Origin: Thalassobaculum_A sp040219615
GTDB taxonomy: Bacteria; Pseudomonadota; Alphaproteobacteria; Thalassobaculales; Thalassobaculaceae
DNA length: 64,000 bases
Direction: 5' to 3'
Assembly (NCBI RefSeq): GCF_040219615.1
Contig: NZ_JAVJSE010000041.1
Span: forward strand, 558,001-622,000
Shown here: positions 19,319 through 28,012 of the stretch, one piece after another
Position numbering within the stretch: the first letter of the stretch is position 1
How the letters are laid out: every line of letters starts with the position of its first letter
Notes under the pieces: generated by a model
Databases searched by the model: none
The model's input: the letters and a program-made list of their open reading frames with translations, nothing else
What the model was told of the DNA's origin: nothing
Position numbers and translations under genes: made by a program

Positions 19319-20341
19319 ATGGAAGCCTCGACCGCACGCAACGTCACGATCCTGAAGGCCGTCGGGCTGGCCGCGGTGCTCGGCCTCCCGCTGCTCGGCT
19401 TCAGCGACTACGTGCTGCACATCGCGATCTCCATCCTGCTCTGGGGCTTCGTCTACACCGGCTGGTCGGTGATGGGCCGGTTCGGCCTGGTCTCGCTCGG
19501 CCACGGCGCGTTCCTCGGCGTCGGCGCCTACGGCACCACGATGCTGTGGAATCTCTACGGCCTGACCCCCTGGGTCGGCATCCCGCTGTCGGTGGTCGCC
19601 GCCGGCATCCTCGGCCTGCTGATCGGCCTGCCGTGCTTCCGGTTCAAGATCACCGGGCACTACTTCGCGCTGGTGACGCTCGCTCTCACCGAGGTGGCGC
19701 GGCTGCTGATCGTGGCCCTGCGCGATACCACCGGCGGATCGCTCGGCGTAACCCCGATCGGCGTCGTGTCGCCCGAGGACCCGGTGTCGCTCTACGCCCT
19801 GCAGTTCGCCTCGAAGACGGTCTGGTTCTACATCATCGTCGGGGTCTGGCTGGCCGGGCTGCTGATCTGGCGCGCGGTCGACCGATCGATGCTGCGCTAC
19901 GCCATGGAGGCGATCAGCCAGGAGGAGGACGCCGCCGCCTCGGTCGGCATCCACGTCACCCGCACCAAGCTGACCGTCACCGTGATCTCGGCGGCGATGA
20001 CCGCGTTCGGCGGCGCCGTCTACGGCCAGTACCAGCAGTACATCAATCCCGAGACGGTGTCGGGCATCGCCATCTCGCTGCAGATCGTGTTCGCGGTGAT
20101 CGCCGGCGGCATGTTCGTGCAGCTCGGCCCGACCATCGGTGCCGTCATCACCCTGCTGCTCGGCGAGGGCCTGCGGCTCGGCTTCGGGCACCAGTTCCAC
20201 GGCCTCGACGTCACGATCTACGGGCTGATGCTGGTGCTGTTCATCATCTACATGCCGCGCGGGGTGCTGGGCAAAGCGGTCGACGTGCTGGCGGCCCGCG
20301 GCCCGCGCGCCGGCAGGCCTAGCCCGCAGCCGGGCGAATAG
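19319..20341 (+). CDS. Branched-chain-type ABC transporter permease (LivM)
   Basis: A 340-residue membrane permease. It has GRFGLVSLGHGAFLGVGAYG, the LivM hallmark, a contact loop AMEAISQEEDAAASVGI, and GAVITLLLGEGLR near the C-terminus. The last 20 residues are polar (ARGPRAGRPSPQPGE). It ends the operon, 170 bases before the amino-acid dehydrogenase gene. Confidence 0.9.
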   Translation: MEASTARNVTILKAVGLAAVLGLPLLGFSDYVLHIAISILLWGFVYTGWSVMGRFGLVSLGHGAFLGVGAYGTTMLWNLYGLTPWVGIPLSVVAAGILGLLIGLPCFRFKITGHYFALVTLALTEVARLLIVALRDTTGGSLGVTPIGVVSPEDPVSLYALQFASKTVWFYIIVGVWLAGLLIWRAVDRSMLRYAMEAISQEEDAAASVGIHVTRTKLTVTVISAAMTAFGGAVYGQYQQYINPETVSGIAISLQIVFAVIAGGMFVQLGPTIGAVITLLLGEGLRLGFGHQFHGLDVTIYGLMLVLFIIYMPRGVLGKAVDVLAARGPRAGRPSPQPGE

Positions 20342-20511
20342 CTCCGTCCGCAGCCCGCAGGTTTCTGTCGTCGGCGGCCGCCGCCGCGCAACCCCGCTGC
20401 CCGTCGCAAGCCGGGTAGGGACCGGATCGGTCTTTTCCCCGCACCCCTCTTCCCGAACCCGCCCGGGATGCCCAGCCTCCCGGAAAAGCGGACTTTCGAG
20501 GGAGAGAAGCG

Positions 20512-21561
20512 ATGTCTGTCTTCACCGCTCCCGACTTCGCGGGCCACGAGCAGGTGGTGTTCGCGTCCGATCCCGCCTGCGGCCTGCGCGCCATCATTGC
20601 CATCCACGACACCACCCGCGGCCCCGCCCTCGGCGGCTGCCGCATGTGGCACTACGCCAGCGAGGCCGACGCGGTGGCCGACGTGCTGCGGCTGTCCCAG
20701 GGCATGACCTACAAGTCGGCGCTCGCCGAACTGCCGCTGGGCGGCGGCAAGGCGGTCGTCCTGGGCGACCCGGCGCACGACAAGTCGGAAGCCCTGTGGC
20801 GGGCGCTCGGTCGCGCCATCGACCGGCTCGGCGGCCACTACGTCACCGCGGAGGACGTCGGCACCTCGGTCGCGGACCTCGAGACCGTCCGCACCGCCAC
20901 CGCGCATGTCGCCGGCATCGCCGAAGGCGGCTCCGGGGATCCGTCGCCGGCCACCGCCTTCGGCGTGTTCATGGGGATGCAGGCGGCGGTGCGGCACCGG
21001 CTCGGCGGGGCCGATGTCACCGGGCTCCGGGTGGCGCTGCAGGGGCTCGGTCATGTCGGCCTGTGCCTTGCCGAGCATCTGGCCGAAGCCGGGGCCGAGC
21101 TGGTTGTCGCCGACCTCGATCCGGGCCGGGTGGATGCGGCCGTCGAGCGGTTCGGTGCACGCCGTGCCGAGTCGGCGGCGATCCATGCGGAGGATGTCGA
21201 GGTGTTCGCGCCCTGCGCCCTGGGCGCGATCCTGAACGACCGGACGATCCCCGAGTTGTGGGCGCCGGTGGTGGCCGGCTCGGCCAACAACCAGCTCGCC
21301 GAGGCCCGGCACGGCGGAGCCCTCGCCGAGCACGGGGTGCTGTACGCCCCCGACTACGCGATCAACGCCGGCGGCATCATCAACGTCAGCCACGAGTCGA
21401 CGCGGACCGGCCGGCCCTACGACCGGCAGGCGGCCTATGCGCACATCGCGCGGATCCACGACACTCTGGCACGCATCTTCGAGGCCGCCGACGCCGAGGG
21501 CATCCCGACCTCGGTCGCCGCCGACCGCCTGGCCGAGGCTCGGCTCAGGCAGGCCGCCTGA
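20512..21561 (+). CDS. Leucine/phenylalanine/valine dehydrogenase family (Glu/Leu/Phe/Val DH)
   Basis: A 349-residue NAD-dependent amino acid dehydrogenase that oxidatively deaminates a branched-chain or aromatic amino acid. The glycine-rich substrate loop LGGCRMWHY, the catalytic lysine in ELPLGGGKAVVLGDP, the TAEDVGTS block and the dinucleotide motif LQGLGHVG are all present. The length fits leucine dehydrogenase. GAGGGAGAGAAG precedes the ATG. It follows the Liv-type operon in the same direction, so importer and first catabolic step may be linked. Leu versus Val versus Phe preference is not decided. Confidence 0.88.
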   Translation: MSVFTAPDFAGHEQVVFASDPACGLRAIIAIHDTTRGPALGGCRMWHYASEADAVADVLRLSQGMTYKSALAELPLGGGKAVVLGDPAHDKSEALWRALGRAIDRLGGHYVTAEDVGTSVADLETVRTATAHVAGIAEGGSGDPSPATAFGVFMGMQAAVRHRLGGADVTGLRVALQGLGHVGLCLAEHLAEAGAELVVADLDPGRVDAAVERFGARRAESAAIHAEDVEVFAPCALGAILNDRTIPELWAPVVAGSANNQLAEARHGGALAEHGVLYAPDYAINAGGIINVSHESTRTGRPYDRQAAYAHIARIHDTLARIFEAADAEGIPTSVAADRLAEARLRQAA

Positions 21562-21680
21562 GCGCGCGACCGCCGGGCCTGCGTCAGGCTGGCGCACCGT
21601 CTGCCGGATTGCGCTGGATCAAATCGGCAACCGCCTCGACGGCGCATCGTTTCAGCAACGGACCCGCCGAGGAGAGTTCG

Positions 21681-21941
21681 ATGCCGAATGCCCGTCTGAA
21701 GGTGCTGGAACGCCGCCCCGATCCGGATCCCGTGCACGACCTCGCCGAGGCTCTGGCGGCGCTGCTCGGGCGGCATGGCTCGCCGTCCGAGCGGGTCGAC
21801 GTCGAACTGGCGTCGGCAGACGGCCGCGGGCTCTCGATCGAGCGGGTCGGCGACACCCTGACGATCCGGGGGGCGGTGCTGACCCTGCGCCGCGCGGCCG
21901 AGCCGGACGCCCTCGCCGGCGCCAACAAGAACTATTTCTGA
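21681..21941 (+). CDS. Small protein of unknown function
   Basis: An 86-residue product that I do not recognise. The ATG is preceded by GAGGAGAG at good spacing, and codon use matches the neighbouring genes. The sequence has a basic start (NARLKVLERRPDPDP), an amphipathic segment LAEALAALLGRHGS, and a beta-like pattern VDVELASADGRGLSIERVGDTLTI. It has no signal peptide or membrane segment. It is convergent with the AMP nucleosidase gene, 6 bases away. Confidence 0.6.
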   Translation: MPNARLKVLERRPDPDPVHDLAEALAALLGRHGSPSERVDVELASADGRGLSIERVGDTLTIRGAVLTLRRAAEPDALAGANKNYF

Positions 21942-21947
21942 CGCCAC

Positions 21948-23420
21948 CTACTGTAGCGGCACCTCGTTGAAGCTGCGCAGCTTGCGCGAATGCAGCTGCT
22001 CCGGCGGCAGGGCGCGCAACAGCTCCATGGTCCGGAACCCGATGTCCAGATGCTGGGCGACCTGCCGGCGGTAGAAGTCGTCGGCCATTCCCGGCAGCTT
22101 CAGTTCGCCGTGCAGCGGCTTGTCGGACACGCACAGCAGCGTCCCGTAGGGCACCCGGAAGCGGAAGCCGTTGGCCGCGACCGTGGCGCTCTCCATGTCG
22201 AGGGCGATCGCCCGCGACAGCGACAGCGCGCGGTCCGGCTCGTGCTGCTCGCGCAGTTCCCAGTTGCGGTTGTCGGTCGACGCCACCGTGCCGGTCCGCA
22301 TGATCCGCTTCACGCCGACCGGATCCAGGCCGGTGACGTCGGCCACCGCCTGCTCGAGCGAGACCTGGACCTCGGCCAGCGCCGGGATCGGCACCCAGAC
22401 CGGCAGGTCGTCGTCGAGCACGTGGTCGTCGCGGTGATAGGCATGCGCCAGCACATAGTCGCCGAGCCGCTGGGTGTTCCGGAGGCCGGCGCAGTGCCCC
22501 AGCATGATCCAGGCGTTCGGCCGCAGCACCGCCACGTGGTCGGTGATGGTCTTGGCGTTCGACGGACCGACCCCGATGTTCACCATGGTGACGCCCTGGT
22601 GGCCGTCGCGGACCAGGTGATAGGCCGGCATCTGCGGCGCCCGCGAGGCCGGAACGCCGACCGCGGTACCGTCCTTGCGCAGCACCCGGCCGCCGGGCTC
22701 GACGAAGGCGGTGTAGCCGCTGTCCGGGTCGCGGACCAGTGCCTCGGCCCGCTGCACGAAGCCGTCGACATAGACCTGGTAGTTGGTGAACAGCACGAAG
22801 TTCTGGAACGCGTCGGGCCCGGTGCCGCAGTAGTGCCGCAGGCGGTGCAGCGAGTAGTCGACCCGGGGCGCGGTGAACAGCGCGAGCGGCAGCGGCTCGC
22901 CGGGCTCCGCGGCCAGCTCGCCGTTGACGATCCGGTCGTCCATCAGGGCCAGCGCCGGCATGTCGAAATGCCGCTTCAGATGGGTCATGGCCGCGGCGTC
23001 GAAGCCGTCGCCGACGATCATGCCGTCGGGAAACGCGAACGGCAGCGGGATCGGGGTTTCCGAGAGCCGAACCTCGATCGGTCCGCCGTGATTCTCGATG
23101 ATGCGCGCGAACTGCTTCAGCAGATGTCCGCGGAACAGGTCGATTCGCGTGAAGGTGCCTTCGTACACGCCCGGCTGGTCGGCGAAGCCGAAGGTCGCCG
23201 ACGGCAGCGGGGCATGGTCCTCGTCGACCACCAGCCGGGCCATCGGGTAGACCGCCCGGGCGCGCCCGCCGTGGTCGCCGCCCTCGTAGACGCGGAAGCG
23301 GGACTGCAGGAACTCGATCTGGCTCCGGTACAGCCGGTCCAGGGCCTCCACGGTCGCCGTCGCGTCGTGGCACATCACCGGGGGCTCGCTGGCCGCGCGC
23401 GCGATGCTCGATCCGTCCAT
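21948..23420 (-). CDS. amn: AMP nucleosidase
   Basis: A 490-residue enzyme that cleaves AMP to adenine and ribose 5-phosphate, adjusting the adenylate pool. The N-terminal regulatory domain (LYRSQIEFLQSRFRVYEGG) precedes the nucleoside phosphorylase-like domain with VNIGVGPSNAKTITDHVAV, IMLGHCAGLRNTQRLGDYV, and ALDMESATVAANGFRFRVPYG, which holds the purine-site Met-Glu and the catalytic acid. With the ATG at 23420 its length matches known Amn. In-frame ATGs at 23483 and 23519, the latter with GGGGGAT upstream, would add 21 to 33 residues. Confidence 0.9.
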   Translation of the reverse strand: MDGSSIARAASEPPVMCHDATATVEALDRLYRSQIEFLQSRFRVYEGGDHGGRARAVYPMARLVVDEDHAPLPSATFGFADQPGVYEGTFTRIDLFRGHLLKQFARIIENHGGPIEVRLSETPIPLPFAFPDGMIVGDGFDAAAMTHLKRHFDMPALALMDDRIVNGELAAEPGEPLPLALFTAPRVDYSLHRLRHYCGTGPDAFQNFVLFTNYQVYVDGFVQRAEALVRDPDSGYTAFVEPGGRVLRKDGTAVGVPASRAPQMPAYHLVRDGHQGVTMVNIGVGPSNAKTITDHVAVLRPNAWIMLGHCAGLRNTQRLGDYVLAHAYHRDDHVLDDDLPVWVPIPALAEVQVSLEQAVADVTGLDPVGVKRIMRTGTVASTDNRNWELREQHEPDRALSLSRAIALDMESATVAANGFRFRVPYGTLLCVSDKPLHGELKLPGMADDFYRRQVAQHLDIGFRTMELLRALPPEQLHSRKLRSFNEVPLQ

Positions 23421-23576
23421 GTTCCGAAGACCGGGGCTGTTCCAGGGCCGAGACTCTATCACGATGCGGTCCCGGGCGGCCATGCGCGCGGCGCCGGGAA
23501 TTCGGGACTTGAACGCCATGCCGCATCCCCCGACACTCGCTCCCGGCGGTGCCGTCCGAGCCGACGCGGAGACGGC

Positions 23577-23735
23577 ACAATAGGGAACACGGTGAGGCGT
23601 ACCCATCAGGGGCCGAGTCCGTGGCTGCCCCCGCAACTGTGAGCGCCGAGCGTCACCCTACTCGCCACTGCCCCGATCCGGGGTGGGAAGGCCGGGTGAG
23701 ACGCGAAGACGCGCAAGCCAGGAGACCTGCCGCCG
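23577..23735 (+). ncRNA. Cobalamin (B12) riboswitch
   Basis: The aptamer landmarks occur in order. GGGAACACGGTGAGG is at the 5' end, followed by CCGTGGCTGCCCCCGCAACTG, then CGCCACTG, then GGGAAGGCCGGG, and the B12 box AGCCAGGAGACCTGCC at 23716-23731. It lies directly upstream of the HupE/UreJ gene on the same strand. Adenosylcobalamin binding would be expected to repress that gene. Confidence 0.93.
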
Positions 23736-23751
23736 CAGTGAAACCCGTGAC

Positions 23752-23776
23752 GGTCGTCGGGTGGACGACCGAGGAG
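23752..23776 (+). promoter_or_regulatory. Riboswitch expression-platform hairpin next to the ribosome binding site
   Basis: GGTCGTC (23752-23758) and GACGACC (23764-23770) form a 7-bp stem with a GGGTG loop, immediately followed by GAGGAGA (23771-23776), the Shine-Dalgarno of the downstream gene. It fits the P13 position whose loop contacts the aptamer, so control is probably translational. Confidence 0.55.
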
Positions 23777-23786
23777 AACAGACACC

Positions 23787-24419
23787 ATGAATCCCCGTCA
23801 TATCCTGGCGCTCGTTCCGATCGCCCTGGCCGGCTCTATCGGCCCCGTCCTCGCCCATCACCCCATGGGCGGCGAGACACCCGGCACGCTGGCGACCGGC
23901 CTGCTTTCCGGCCTCGGCCACCCGATCATCGGCGTCGATCATCTGGCTTTCGTGATCGCGGTCGGCCTGGCCGCCGCGTTCACCGGCCATCGCCTGCTGT
24001 CACCGCTGGCGTTCGTCGCGGCCACCGTCGCCGGCTGCCTGCTCCAGGTGGCCGGCACCGTGCTGCCGGCGGCCGAGTTCGTGATCGCGGCGTCGATCCT
24101 GCTGCTCGGCGGGATCGTGCTGTCCGGCCGCCGGATCGCCAGCCCTGCCCTTCTCGGCCTGTTCGCGGTCGCCGGCCTGTTTCATGGCTGGGCCTATGGC
24201 GAGAGCATCGTCGGCGCCGAGCCGACCCCGCTGGTCGCCTACCTGGCCGGCTTCTCGCTGATCCAGTACGCGATCGCCGCCGGGTCGGGCTATCTGGTGC
24301 TCCGGGTCTGGAACGCCGCCGATCGGCATGCGATCCACCCCCGCCTGGCCGGGGCCGTGATCGCCGGCATCGGCCTGACCTTCCTGATCGAGAATCTGGA
24401 AGGCCTGCTGCTGGCCTGA
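23787..24419 (+). CDS. HupE/UreJ family metal transporter, B12-regulated
   Basis: A 210-residue membrane protein with a signal peptide (LALVPIALAGSIGPVLA) and six membrane segments. The family metal motif is GHPIIGVDHLAFVIAVG, and a second histidine pattern HGWAYGES follows later. HupE/UreJ proteins carry nickel or cobalt. Position behind a cobalamin riboswitch argues for cobalt uptake for B12 synthesis. No urease or hydrogenase genes are adjacent. GAGGAGA precedes the ATG at 23787. Confidence 0.88.
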   Translation: MNPRHILALVPIALAGSIGPVLAHHPMGGETPGTLATGLLSGLGHPIIGVDHLAFVIAVGLAAAFTGHRLLSPLAFVAATVAGCLLQVAGTVLPAAEFVIAASILLLGGIVLSGRRIASPALLGLFAVAGLFHGWAYGESIVGAEPTPLVAYLAGFSLIQYAIAAGSGYLVLRVWNAADRHAIHPRLAGAVIAGIGLTFLIENLEGLLLA

Positions 24420-24425
24420 CGACCC

Positions 24426-24456
24426 GGGCGGAGCGGCGCCCGGCGCCGCTCCGCCC
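24426..24456 (+). terminator. GC-rich hairpin after the HupE/UreJ gene
   Basis: Perfect 14-bp arms GGGCGGAGCGGCGC and GCGCCGCTCCGCCC enclose CCG, seven bases after the stop codon. There is no T-run, so it is either a weak intrinsic terminator or a 3' mRNA stabiliser. Confidence 0.6.
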
Positions 24457-24592
24457 CTCATCAGGTCATATGACGACGAGACTCGTTTCACCCACATGAT
24501 TAACGATCGGTCAATCTTGATCTTTTAGGATTCAGGGAGCCTGATAGCGGACTTTTTCGGCAAGTTTCCGTCACGGCACGGAGTTACCGGCC

Positions 24593-25810
24593 TTGCTCTA
24601 TTCCCTGTACGAGACCCAGCGGGCCCTGCTCGCCCCGGTCCGACTGTTCACGCAGACCACCGTAGCCCTGAACGGCCATCCCCTCGCCCCGCTGTCCTAC
24701 ATCGCCTTCGGCCGCGCCCTCGAGGCCGGGGTCGAGGTCCTGGACGGCATGATCAAGCACCGGGGCAAGCCCGACTGGGAGATCGAGACCGCCGAGACGC
24801 CCGACGGGCCGGCGGCGGTGTCGTTCGACCCGGTCCTGGAGACGCCCTTCTGCAACCTGGTCCATGTGCGCCGCGACACGACGCGGCAGGATCCGAAGGT
24901 GCTGGTGGTCGCCCCGATGTCCGGGCACTTCTCGACCCTGCTGCGCGGCACCGTGAAGGCGCTGATCGCCGACCACGACGTCTATGTCACCGACTGGATC
25001 GACGCCCGCGGCATCTCGCTCAGCCAGGGCTTCTTCCATCTCGACGACTACATCCAGGTGCTGATGGACTTCATGCGCCACCTGGCGCCGGACCTGCACG
25101 TCATCGCGGTCTGCCAGCCGGCCCCGATCACGCTGGCCACGGTGGCGCTGCTGGCCGACCAGGACGACCCGGGACAGCCGGCGTCGATGACCCTGATGGG
25201 CGGCCCGATCGATCCGGACGGTGCCCCGACCGTCGTCACCCAGCTGGCCGACGACCGTGACATGAGCTGGTTCGAGACCCGCTGCATCACCACCGTCCCG
25301 GCCTACTATCCGGGCGCCCATCGCCGGGTCTATCCGGGCTTCCTGCAGATCGGCGCGTTCATCGCGATGAATCCCGACCGGCATTTCGCGGCGCACATGC
25401 AGATGTTCCGGCACCTGATCGAGGGCGACGACGATTCCGCCGAGTCGAAGCAGCGCTTCTACGACGAGTACCTGTCGGTCATGGACGTGCCGGCGGAGTA
25501 TTACCTCGAGACCGTTCAGCGGGTGTTCAAGGAGCGCCAGCTGCCGCGCGGCGTGATGACCTGGCGCGGCCTGCCGGTCCGCCCCGAGGCGATCCGCAAG
25601 ACCGCCCTGCTGACCGTCGAGGGCGAGCTGGACGACATCTCGGCGCCCGGCCAGACCCTGGGCGCCCATCGCCTGACGCCGAACATCCCGGAGGCCCGGC
25701 GCCGCGACCACCTGGAGCGGAACGTCGGCCACTACGGCATCTTCAACGGCCGCAAGTGGCGCGAGAACATCGCACCGACCATCGGCCGGTTCATCCGGGA
25801 CGTCGGCTGA
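24593..25810 (+). CDS. phaZ: Intracellular polyhydroxyalkanoate depolymerase
   Basis: A 405-residue enzyme that mobilises PHA granules by hydrolysing the polymer. The N-terminus MLYSLYETQRALLAPVR is characteristic of intracellular PhaZ and fixes a TTG start at 24593. The catalytic cysteine is in IAVCQPAPITLA, with the aspartate in GELDDISAPGQT and the histidine in NVGHYGIFNGRKW. There is no signal peptide. phaC and phaR are not in the window. It stands at the head of a + strand pair with the phosphatase gene. Confidence 0.9.
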   Translation: MLYSLYETQRALLAPVRLFTQTTVALNGHPLAPLSYIAFGRALEAGVEVLDGMIKHRGKPDWEIETAETPDGPAAVSFDPVLETPFCNLVHVRRDTTRQDPKVLVVAPMSGHFSTLLRGTVKALIADHDVYVTDWIDARGISLSQGFFHLDDYIQVLMDFMRHLAPDLHVIAVCQPAPITLATVALLADQDDPGQPASMTLMGGPIDPDGAPTVVTQLADDRDMSWFETRCITTVPAYYPGAHRRVYPGFLQIGAFIAMNPDRHFAAHMQMFRHLIEGDDDSAESKQRFYDEYLSVMDVPAEYYLETVQRVFKERQLPRGVMTWRGLPVRPEAIRKTALLTVEGELDDISAPGQTLGAHRLTPNIPEARRRDHLERNVGHYGIFNGRKWRENIAPTIGRFIRDVG

Positions 25811-26310
25811 GCTCCTACCCGATCGCGGCCGTCGCCGAAGGACCCTGGCCCGCCCGCCTGGGGCTGGGACCGATTCCGGCCGGAGGCGAAGATCCGGCCG
25901 CGATCGCCGCCTGGGGGACGTCCACCGTACTCGGCCTGACCACCGCGCAAGAGGCCGAACGCCACGGCTGGAGCGACCTCGCGGACCGGCTGGCGGCTGT
26001 CGGGATCACCTGGCTCAACGCCCCCATCGAGGACTTCATGGTCCCCGACGCCGCCTTCGAGCGAGCCTGGCCGGCCCTGCGGGATCGCCTGATCGCGGTT
26101 CTCGACGGCGGAGGCCGTATCCTGGTGCATTGCCGTGGCGGACGGGGTCGCAGCGGCACCGTGGTCGCCGCGTTGCTGGTCGCCGGCGGCCTGCCGGCCG
26201 ACGAGGCGGTCCGTGTCGTGCGGAAGGCCCGGCCCGGGGCGATCGAGACGCCGGACCAGGAGGCCTGGATTCGACAGCTGACCGCCGGACCGCAGGGTCG
26301 TACGCGCTGA
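25756..26310 (+). CDS. Dual-specificity/tyrosine phosphatase family protein
   Basis: Up to 184 residues. The cysteine phosphatase loop HCRGGRGRSGT has the Cys-x5-Arg active-site motif, and the general acid Asp is probably in NAPIEDFMVPD. The recognisable domain begins near SSYPIAAV. The earliest start is a GTG at 25756, inside the phaZ end by 55 bases; no later ATG or GTG precedes the domain, so the exact N-terminus is uncertain. It resembles the small bacterial ADP-ribosyl/DSP-like phosphatases whose substrate is not known. Confidence 0.75.
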   Translation: MAREHRTDHRPVHPGRRLSSYPIAAVAEGPWPARLGLGPIPAGGEDPAAIAAWGTSTVLGLTTAQEAERHGWSDLADRLAAVGITWLNAPIEDFMVPDAAFERAWPALRDRLIAVLDGGGRILVHCRGGRGRSGTVVAALLVAGGLPADEAVRVVRKARPGAIETPDQEAWIRQLTAGPQGRTR

Positions 26311-26357
26311 ACGAACCGGCGCCGACGCGGATGCCGCGCCGGCCCCGATCCATCGCC

Positions 26358-26714
26358 TTACTTCACGGCGGCGACGATGCCGATCTCGACGGTGAACTGC
26401 GGAGCAGCCAGACGCGGCGACTCCACGCAGGCCCGGGCCGGGGCGTGGCCGGCCGGCACCCAGGCGTCCCACACTGAATTCATCTCGGCGAAGTCGTCCA
26501 TGCTGTTCAGCCAGATCGTGGCCGACAGCGCGTGCTCCTTGTCGCTGCCCGCCTCGGCCAGCAGGGCGTCGATGCGCGACAGGATGTCCTTGGTCTGCTC
26601 GGCGACGCTCTTGCCGCCGGCCCCCTGGGCCACCTGGCCCGCGAGATAGACCGTGCCGCCATGGACCACGGCCTGGCTCATCCGGGTCGCGGTCTGGAAG
26701 CGCTTGATGCTCAT
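26358..26714 (-). CDS. RidA family protein
   Basis: A 118-residue YjgF/YER057c/UK114-family protein. RidA proteins hydrolyse reactive enamine/imine intermediates released by PLP enzymes. The blocks GGTVYLAGQVA and EQTKDILSRIDALLAEAG are typical, but the family's conserved arginine appears in the variant stretch PAGHAPARACVESPRLA. It lies divergent from the acyl-CoA dehydrogenase gene and is probably an Rid branch other than canonical RidA. Confidence 0.85.
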   Translation of the reverse strand: MSIKRFQTATRMSQAVVHGGTVYLAGQVAQGAGGKSVAEQTKDILSRIDALLAEAGSDKEHALSATIWLNSMDDFAEMNSVWDAWVPAGHAPARACVESPRLAAPQFTVEIGIVAAVK

Positions 26715-26806
26715 GGGATGTTTCCCTCTTCTTCTGGGTCTGATGCGTTGCGCCGCGGCGCGGCGGCGGTATCTTAGCCCGGTCGAAACCAGCCGAGCGA
26801 CCCCCC

Positions 26807-28009
26807 ATGGACTTTCACCTCCCCGCCGAGGTCGATGCGTACCGGGCCAAGGTCCGTGCCTTCGTCGCCGAGCATATCGTGCCGGTCGAGGCCGACCCCA
26901 GCGCCTATGACGAGCACGACAACATCCGCCTCGACCGGCTCGCGACGCTGCGGGCGAAGGTCAAGGAGGCCGGGCTGTGGGCGCCGCAGATGCCGCGCGA
27001 GATGGGCGGCCTCGGCTTCGACCAGGTCGGCATGGCCCCGGCCTACGAGGAGATGAACCGCTCGATCTTCGGACCGGTCTGCTTCAACTGCGCCGCCCCC
27101 GACGACGGCAACATGTTCGTCCTCAACCGGGTCGCGACCGAGGACCAGAAGCGGCGCTGGCTGCAGCCGATCGTCGACGGCAGCGTGCGCTCGGCCTTCG
27201 TGATGACCGAGCCGTCGCCGGGCTCCGGGTCCGACCCGGGCATGATGCTGACCAAGGCGGAGCCCGCCGGCAACGACCGCTGGCGGATCACCGGCCGCAA
27301 ATGGTTCATCACCGGCGCCGAGGAGGCCGCGCACTTCATCCTGATGGCGCGCACCTCCGACGATCCGCGCAAGGGGCTGACAGCGTTCATGTTCCACAGG
27401 GACCAGCCGGGATGGCGGATCATCCGCCGGATTCCGATCATGGGACCGGAGGAGCATGGCGGGCACTGCGAGATCGAATTCGAGGGCATGGAGATCGACG
27501 ACAGGGACCGCGTCATGGCGGTCGGCGACGGCCTCAAGCTCACCCAGATCCGGCTCGGCACCGCCCGGTTGACCCATTGCATGCGCTGGCTCGGGCTCGC
27601 CAAGCGCTCCATGGAGATCGCCCTCGAATATGCCGAGCGCCGCGAGGGCTTCGGGGTCCGGCTGGCCGACCGCGAGACCGTGCAGACCATGCTCGGCGAC
27701 CTCGCCTACAAGATCGAGATCGGCCGGCTGCTCACCATGAAGGCGGCCTGGAAGCTGTCCAACGGCGACTTCGCCCGCAAGGAGGTGTCGATGGCGAAGA
27801 TCCACGTCGCCGACACCCTGCACGAGGCGGTCGACATCGCCATCCAGATCAACGGGGCCCGCGGCTATTCCAAGGACACGCCGCTGGAATGGATCTACCG
27901 CTACGCCCGCCAGGCGCGCCTGGTGGACGGTGCCTCCGAGGTCCACAAGATGGTGCTGGCCCGGTTCTACCAGAAGGAGCGCGGCGACTTCTGGTCGTGG
28001 GGCATGTAG
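26807..28009 (+). CDS. Acyl-CoA dehydrogenase family protein (ACAD10/11- or LvaC-like)
   Basis: A 400-residue FAD-dependent acyl-CoA dehydrogenase-fold enzyme. It has FVMTEPSPGSGSDPGMM (flavin/substrate loop), WFITGAEEAAHF, GARGYSKDTPLEWIYRYARQARLVDGASEVHK at the C-terminus. The gene is followed 3 bases later by a kinase-like gene and then DUF6285, the arrangement of the lvaABC-type 4-hydroxyacid pathway and of the fused mammalian ACAD10/11. In that route the dehydrogenase-fold enzyme acts on a 4-phosphoacyl-CoA. Conventional beta-oxidation remains possible. Confidence 0.85.
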   Translation: MDFHLPAEVDAYRAKVRAFVAEHIVPVEADPSAYDEHDNIRLDRLATLRAKVKEAGLWAPQMPREMGGLGFDQVGMAPAYEEMNRSIFGPVCFNCAAPDDGNMFVLNRVATEDQKRRWLQPIVDGSVRSAFVMTEPSPGSGSDPGMMLTKAEPAGNDRWRITGRKWFITGAEEAAHFILMARTSDDPRKGLTAFMFHRDQPGWRIIRRIPIMGPEEHGGHCEIEFEGMEIDDRDRVMAVGDGLKLTQIRLGTARLTHCMRWLGLAKRSMEIALEYAERREGFGVRLADRETVQTMLGDLAYKIEIGRLLTMKAAWKLSNGDFARKEVSMAKIHVADTLHEAVDIAIQINGARGYSKDTPLEWIYRYARQARLVDGASEVHKMVLARFYQKERGDFWSWGM

Positions 28010-28012
28010 GCC

